A DNA stretch of 7,140 bases from Pseudomonadota bacterium (GTDB lineage Bacteria > Cyanobacteriota > Vampirovibrionia > LMEP-6097), in assembly GCA_009924885.1 (NCBI GenBank), contig RFQS01000119.1, forward strand, positions 1-7,140, given 5' to 3'. Of the stretch, positions 5,838 to 7,140 are shown piece after piece; positions within the stretch are counted from its first letter, which is position 1; each line of letters begins with the position of its first letter. Under the pieces are notes generated by a model that was not told the DNA's origin, did not search any database, and saw nothing but the letters and a program-made list of their open reading frames with translations. The position numbers and the translations under genes are program-made.

Positions 5838-5865
5838 TGAAATAAAAGAATCCTTAAAACTCTAG

Positions 5866-6111
5866 ATGATTAACTCTGCAACTTTGCCATTTATTTTAGA
5901 TCCAGAACAGTCACCTCAGGGGCGTGTAGCCGAACGAACAAGTTCAAGGCTGAGGAGGACGAATGACCGCAGTGTACTGAGAGTACATGAGGATCATGAG
6001 GATCATGAGGACGACGAAAACGCAGAAATTGGAGTTTCGCTACACGCCCCTCAGGTAGCATTAACATCAGCAGCGTTGAAGGAGGGTCTTTGTTGCTGGA
6101 AGTTCTACTAA
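5866..6111 (+). CDS. N-terminal part of a frame-split gene, carrying repeat copy 2
   Basis: An 81-codon frame starting at an ATG directly after an in-frame TAG, so it cannot extend upstream. Residues 1-18 (MINSATLPFILDPEQSPQ) are followed by 45 element-encoded residues, then VALTSAALKEGL and an out-of-frame tail (CCWKFY). I read it as the beginning of the gene whose body is the frame at 6080-7072, offset by one base. If the element is removed and one base is skipped near 6088-6091, the protein reads ...DPEQSPQ-VALTSAALKEGL-VAGSSTNQSIVKRD..., a smooth continuation. As written it is either a pseudogene fragment, one half of a gene needing a +1 ribosomal shift, or the result of a one-base sequence error. 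No Shine-Dalgarno is visible. It is unlikely to be a gene in its own right. Confidence 0.5.
   Translation: MINSATLPFILDPEQSPQGRVAERTSSRLRRTNDRSVLRVHEDHEDHEDDENAEIGVSLHAPQVALTSAALKEGLCCWKFY
5914..6055 (+). mobile_element. Small palindromic coding repeat, copy 2
   Basis: An insertion of 135 bp (45 codons) between two copies of CCTCAGG (5914-5920 and 6049-6055). The outer stem pairs AGGGGCGTGTAGC (5918-5930) with GCTACACGCCCCT (6039-6051), continuing with three more pairs past one bulged C. The arm bases between the terminal GGGG and the core mostly differ from copy 1, yet pair within this copy. The core (5943-6027) matches copy 1 except for four bases in the central loop and one extra 9-bp unit (GATCATGAG repeated). 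The central hairpin is TGTACT (5973-5978), loop GAG, AGTACA (5982-5987), one pair longer than in copy 1. It has the same orientation relative to the gene and the same translated frame as copy 1, giving VHEDHEDHEDDENAE. Confidence 0.85.
6079..6091 (+). other. Frame-change point with a prfB-like arrangement
   Basis: AAGGAGG (6079-6085), GT, then CTT T (6088-6091). The frame from 5866 reads CTT here; a one-base forward slip onto TTT leads directly into the frame of the long downstream coding region (GTT at 6092). The known RF2 (prfB) +1 site has a Shine-Dalgarno-like sequence 3 nt before CUU U. Here the gap is 2 nt, and the next codon in the original frame is TGT rather than the stop TGA, so the usual pause is missing. 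A plain one-base indel explains the data equally well. Confidence 0.35.
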
Positions 6112-6253
6112 TCAATCAATTGTTAAGCGAGATATTGTCTCGGACGCCTTTGATGGTCTTGCTAAAAATAAGCTATTTAATAATACTTTAGATGGTATTT
6201 CTAATGGTATTTTAGTCTCTTTATTTGGTGCTTCTATTTTTGAATCACGTATA

Positions 6254-7072
6254 TTGAAATTACCAGAGGGTTTTATAAAAGGCTTTAGCGGCTTTGCTGA
6301 TAAAGGTAATCGTGTTTTTCAGGCTTTAAATTCTTTGAAAAATATTTGTAAACTCTATCCACGCAAGGATTATATTAATGCATTTGGGCATGCTGGAGAT
6401 TGGCTGGCTTTAGCAGTGTCTAAAAGTAAAGATCATTATAACGATAGGGGCTGGATGTCGCTTGCTTGGTATGTTTTCGCTCATTCTTTAAATATCATGA
6501 ATTCAAAAGAGTCTTTTGAAAACATGGATGAATATAAGTCTCATATAAAATTAGGTCTAAGTAAAATTAAAGAGAATTTTTTTACAAGCCCTAAGGTTTT
6601 TGCTGAGAGATTATTTAAGCATGAACATGCGATGATGGGCGTTCTCGGTGCGGCCTTAGCTTTTACTGGCGGAACTTCTTTTCGAGTTTTAGAGAAGTTA
6701 TTTGGGGCTAATGGTAGAGCTGTGGGTACTACTTTGCGAAGCTTAGGTGGGATGTGTCAAGGTTTTGAGGGGATGAAACCTGGTCATATACTCTCAGGTA
6801 GAATATTCTTTGGTTTATCTGGTTATGCTCAAAGCATGGGAGCTTTGGTTAATATACTTTCTGATACTATTGGGAAAAATCATAAAGCGGCTTTAGATCC
6901 ATTAAGTTTTGCTTTTGGCAGTTTAGGCAGAATTCTTTATCGTATATCTAATGAAAGGGGAGAGGCTGGGATGGAAAATAAAGAGATTAGTTTGAAAAAT
7001 CTAAAGGATTTGATACCAGCTGTCATGGAGGGAATTAAACCGAAATCATCCTCATTAGCCTTTGCCCAATAA
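6254..7072 (+). CDS. Uncharacterised glycine-rich, partly hydrophobic protein (body of frame-split gene)
   Basis: The frame is 272 aa if begun at the TTG at 6254, but that start is doubtful: there is no ribosome site, and the same frame stays open and protein-like back to 6080 (GSSTNQSIVKRDIVSDAFDG, then a GILVSLFGASIF stretch) without any ATG, GTG or TTG. The true start is probably ATG 5866 through the frame change near 6088, giving about 401 residues with the element or 356 without. Counting from 6254, residues 40-125 are mixed helical with aromatic patches. Residues 127-140 (MMGVLGAALAFTGG) and about 183-202 are hydrophobic and glycine-rich and could touch membrane. Blocks such as GTTLRSLGGMCQGFEGMKPG (158-177) are small-residue rich. 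The last 20 residues are polar. I recognise no domain or catalytic motif. It follows the rpoD terminator and so is a separate unit. Confidence 0.7.
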   Translation: MKLPEGFIKGFSGFADKGNRVFQALNSLKNICKLYPRKDYINAFGHAGDWLALAVSKSKDHYNDRGWMSLAWYVFAHSLNIMNSKESFENMDEYKSHIKLGLSKIKENFFTSPKVFAERLFKHEHAMMGVLGAALAFTGGTSFRVLEKLFGANGRAVGTTLRSLGGMCQGFEGMKPGHILSGRIFFGLSGYAQSMGALVNILSDTIGKNHKAALDPLSFAFGSLGRILYRISNERGEAGMENKEISLKNLKDLIPAVMEGIKPKSSSLAFAQ

Positions 7073-7101
7073 AGCGTAAAGCTAAGATGTTTCTTAAAAT
7101 T

Positions 7102-7131
7102 TTGAATGATCTTGCTCTAAAAAGTTATAAT
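7102..7131 (+). promoter_or_regulatory. Promoter at right edge
   Basis: TTGAAT (7102-7107), an 18-bp gap, then a perfect TATAAT (7126-7131). Transcription would start near 7138, just inside the window, and serve a gene beyond the right edge. It lies 30 bp after the stop codon of the split gene. Confidence 0.6.
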
Positions 7132-7140
7132 ATTTGACGT

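Noticed and set aside
5983..6013. GATCATGAG repeats considered as a CRISPR or satellite array
   Set aside because: Only two 9-bp units and no spacers; slippage within the element explains them.
5891..6115. Minus-strand 74-aa frame across repeat copy 2
   Set aside because: It exists because the element also happens to be open in one reverse frame. There is no promoter, ribosome site or family likeness, and copy 1 breaks the related reverse frames differently.

Overview
The window looks like chromosomal DNA of an AT-rich, non-photosynthetic relative of the cyanobacteria (Melainabacteria/Vampirovibrionia type). This placement is inferred from two proteins. The NusB is long (214 aa), with an N-terminus of the cyanobacterial kind and a long middle segment. 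The short primary sigma factor resembles cyanobacterial SigA, including a C-terminus close to 'RHPxR...LxxYL'. No 16S rRNA or other decisive marker is present.

Layout. Positions 8-1128 (minus) hold a two-gene piece of a Flp/Tad pilus locus: a 56-aa pilin-like peptide followed by a CpaB-like protein, continuing off the left edge. A 319-bp divergent spacer separates these from ubiX (flavin prenyltransferase, plus), a DnaQ-family exonuclease with an extra C-terminal module, and an unrecognised protein with repeated 'DG' turns. nusB (minus) converges on that protein gene. nusB and rpoD (sigma-70, plus) are divergent and share a 270-bp promoter region. rpoD ends at a strong intrinsic terminator. 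After it comes an unrecognised hydrophobic/glycine-rich protein gene whose N-terminal part and body lie in different frames. A good promoter at the right edge starts the next unit.

The most unusual content is a small dispersed element present twice, at 1536-1668 inside ubiX and at 5914-6055 inside the last gene. Each copy adds a whole number of codons (126 bp and 135 bp), sits between direct repeats of CTCAGG, and has a nearly invariant core with a central hairpin. The outer arms of the two copies differ in sequence but are self-complementary within each copy. Both copies lie in the same orientation and the same reading frame, giving a shared charged peptide (NDRSVL.VHEDHEDDENAE). The closest known concept is the Rickettsia palindromic element (RPE), which also inserts in frame in genes. 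I recognise no named family for this one.

The second notable point is expression signals. nusB and the exonuclease gene lack a Shine-Dalgarno sequence, and each has an extended -10 box ending exactly 7 nt before the ATG, as expected of leaderless mRNAs; ubiX shows a weaker version. The pilin gene, the DG-repeat gene and rpoD have normal Shine-Dalgarno sites.
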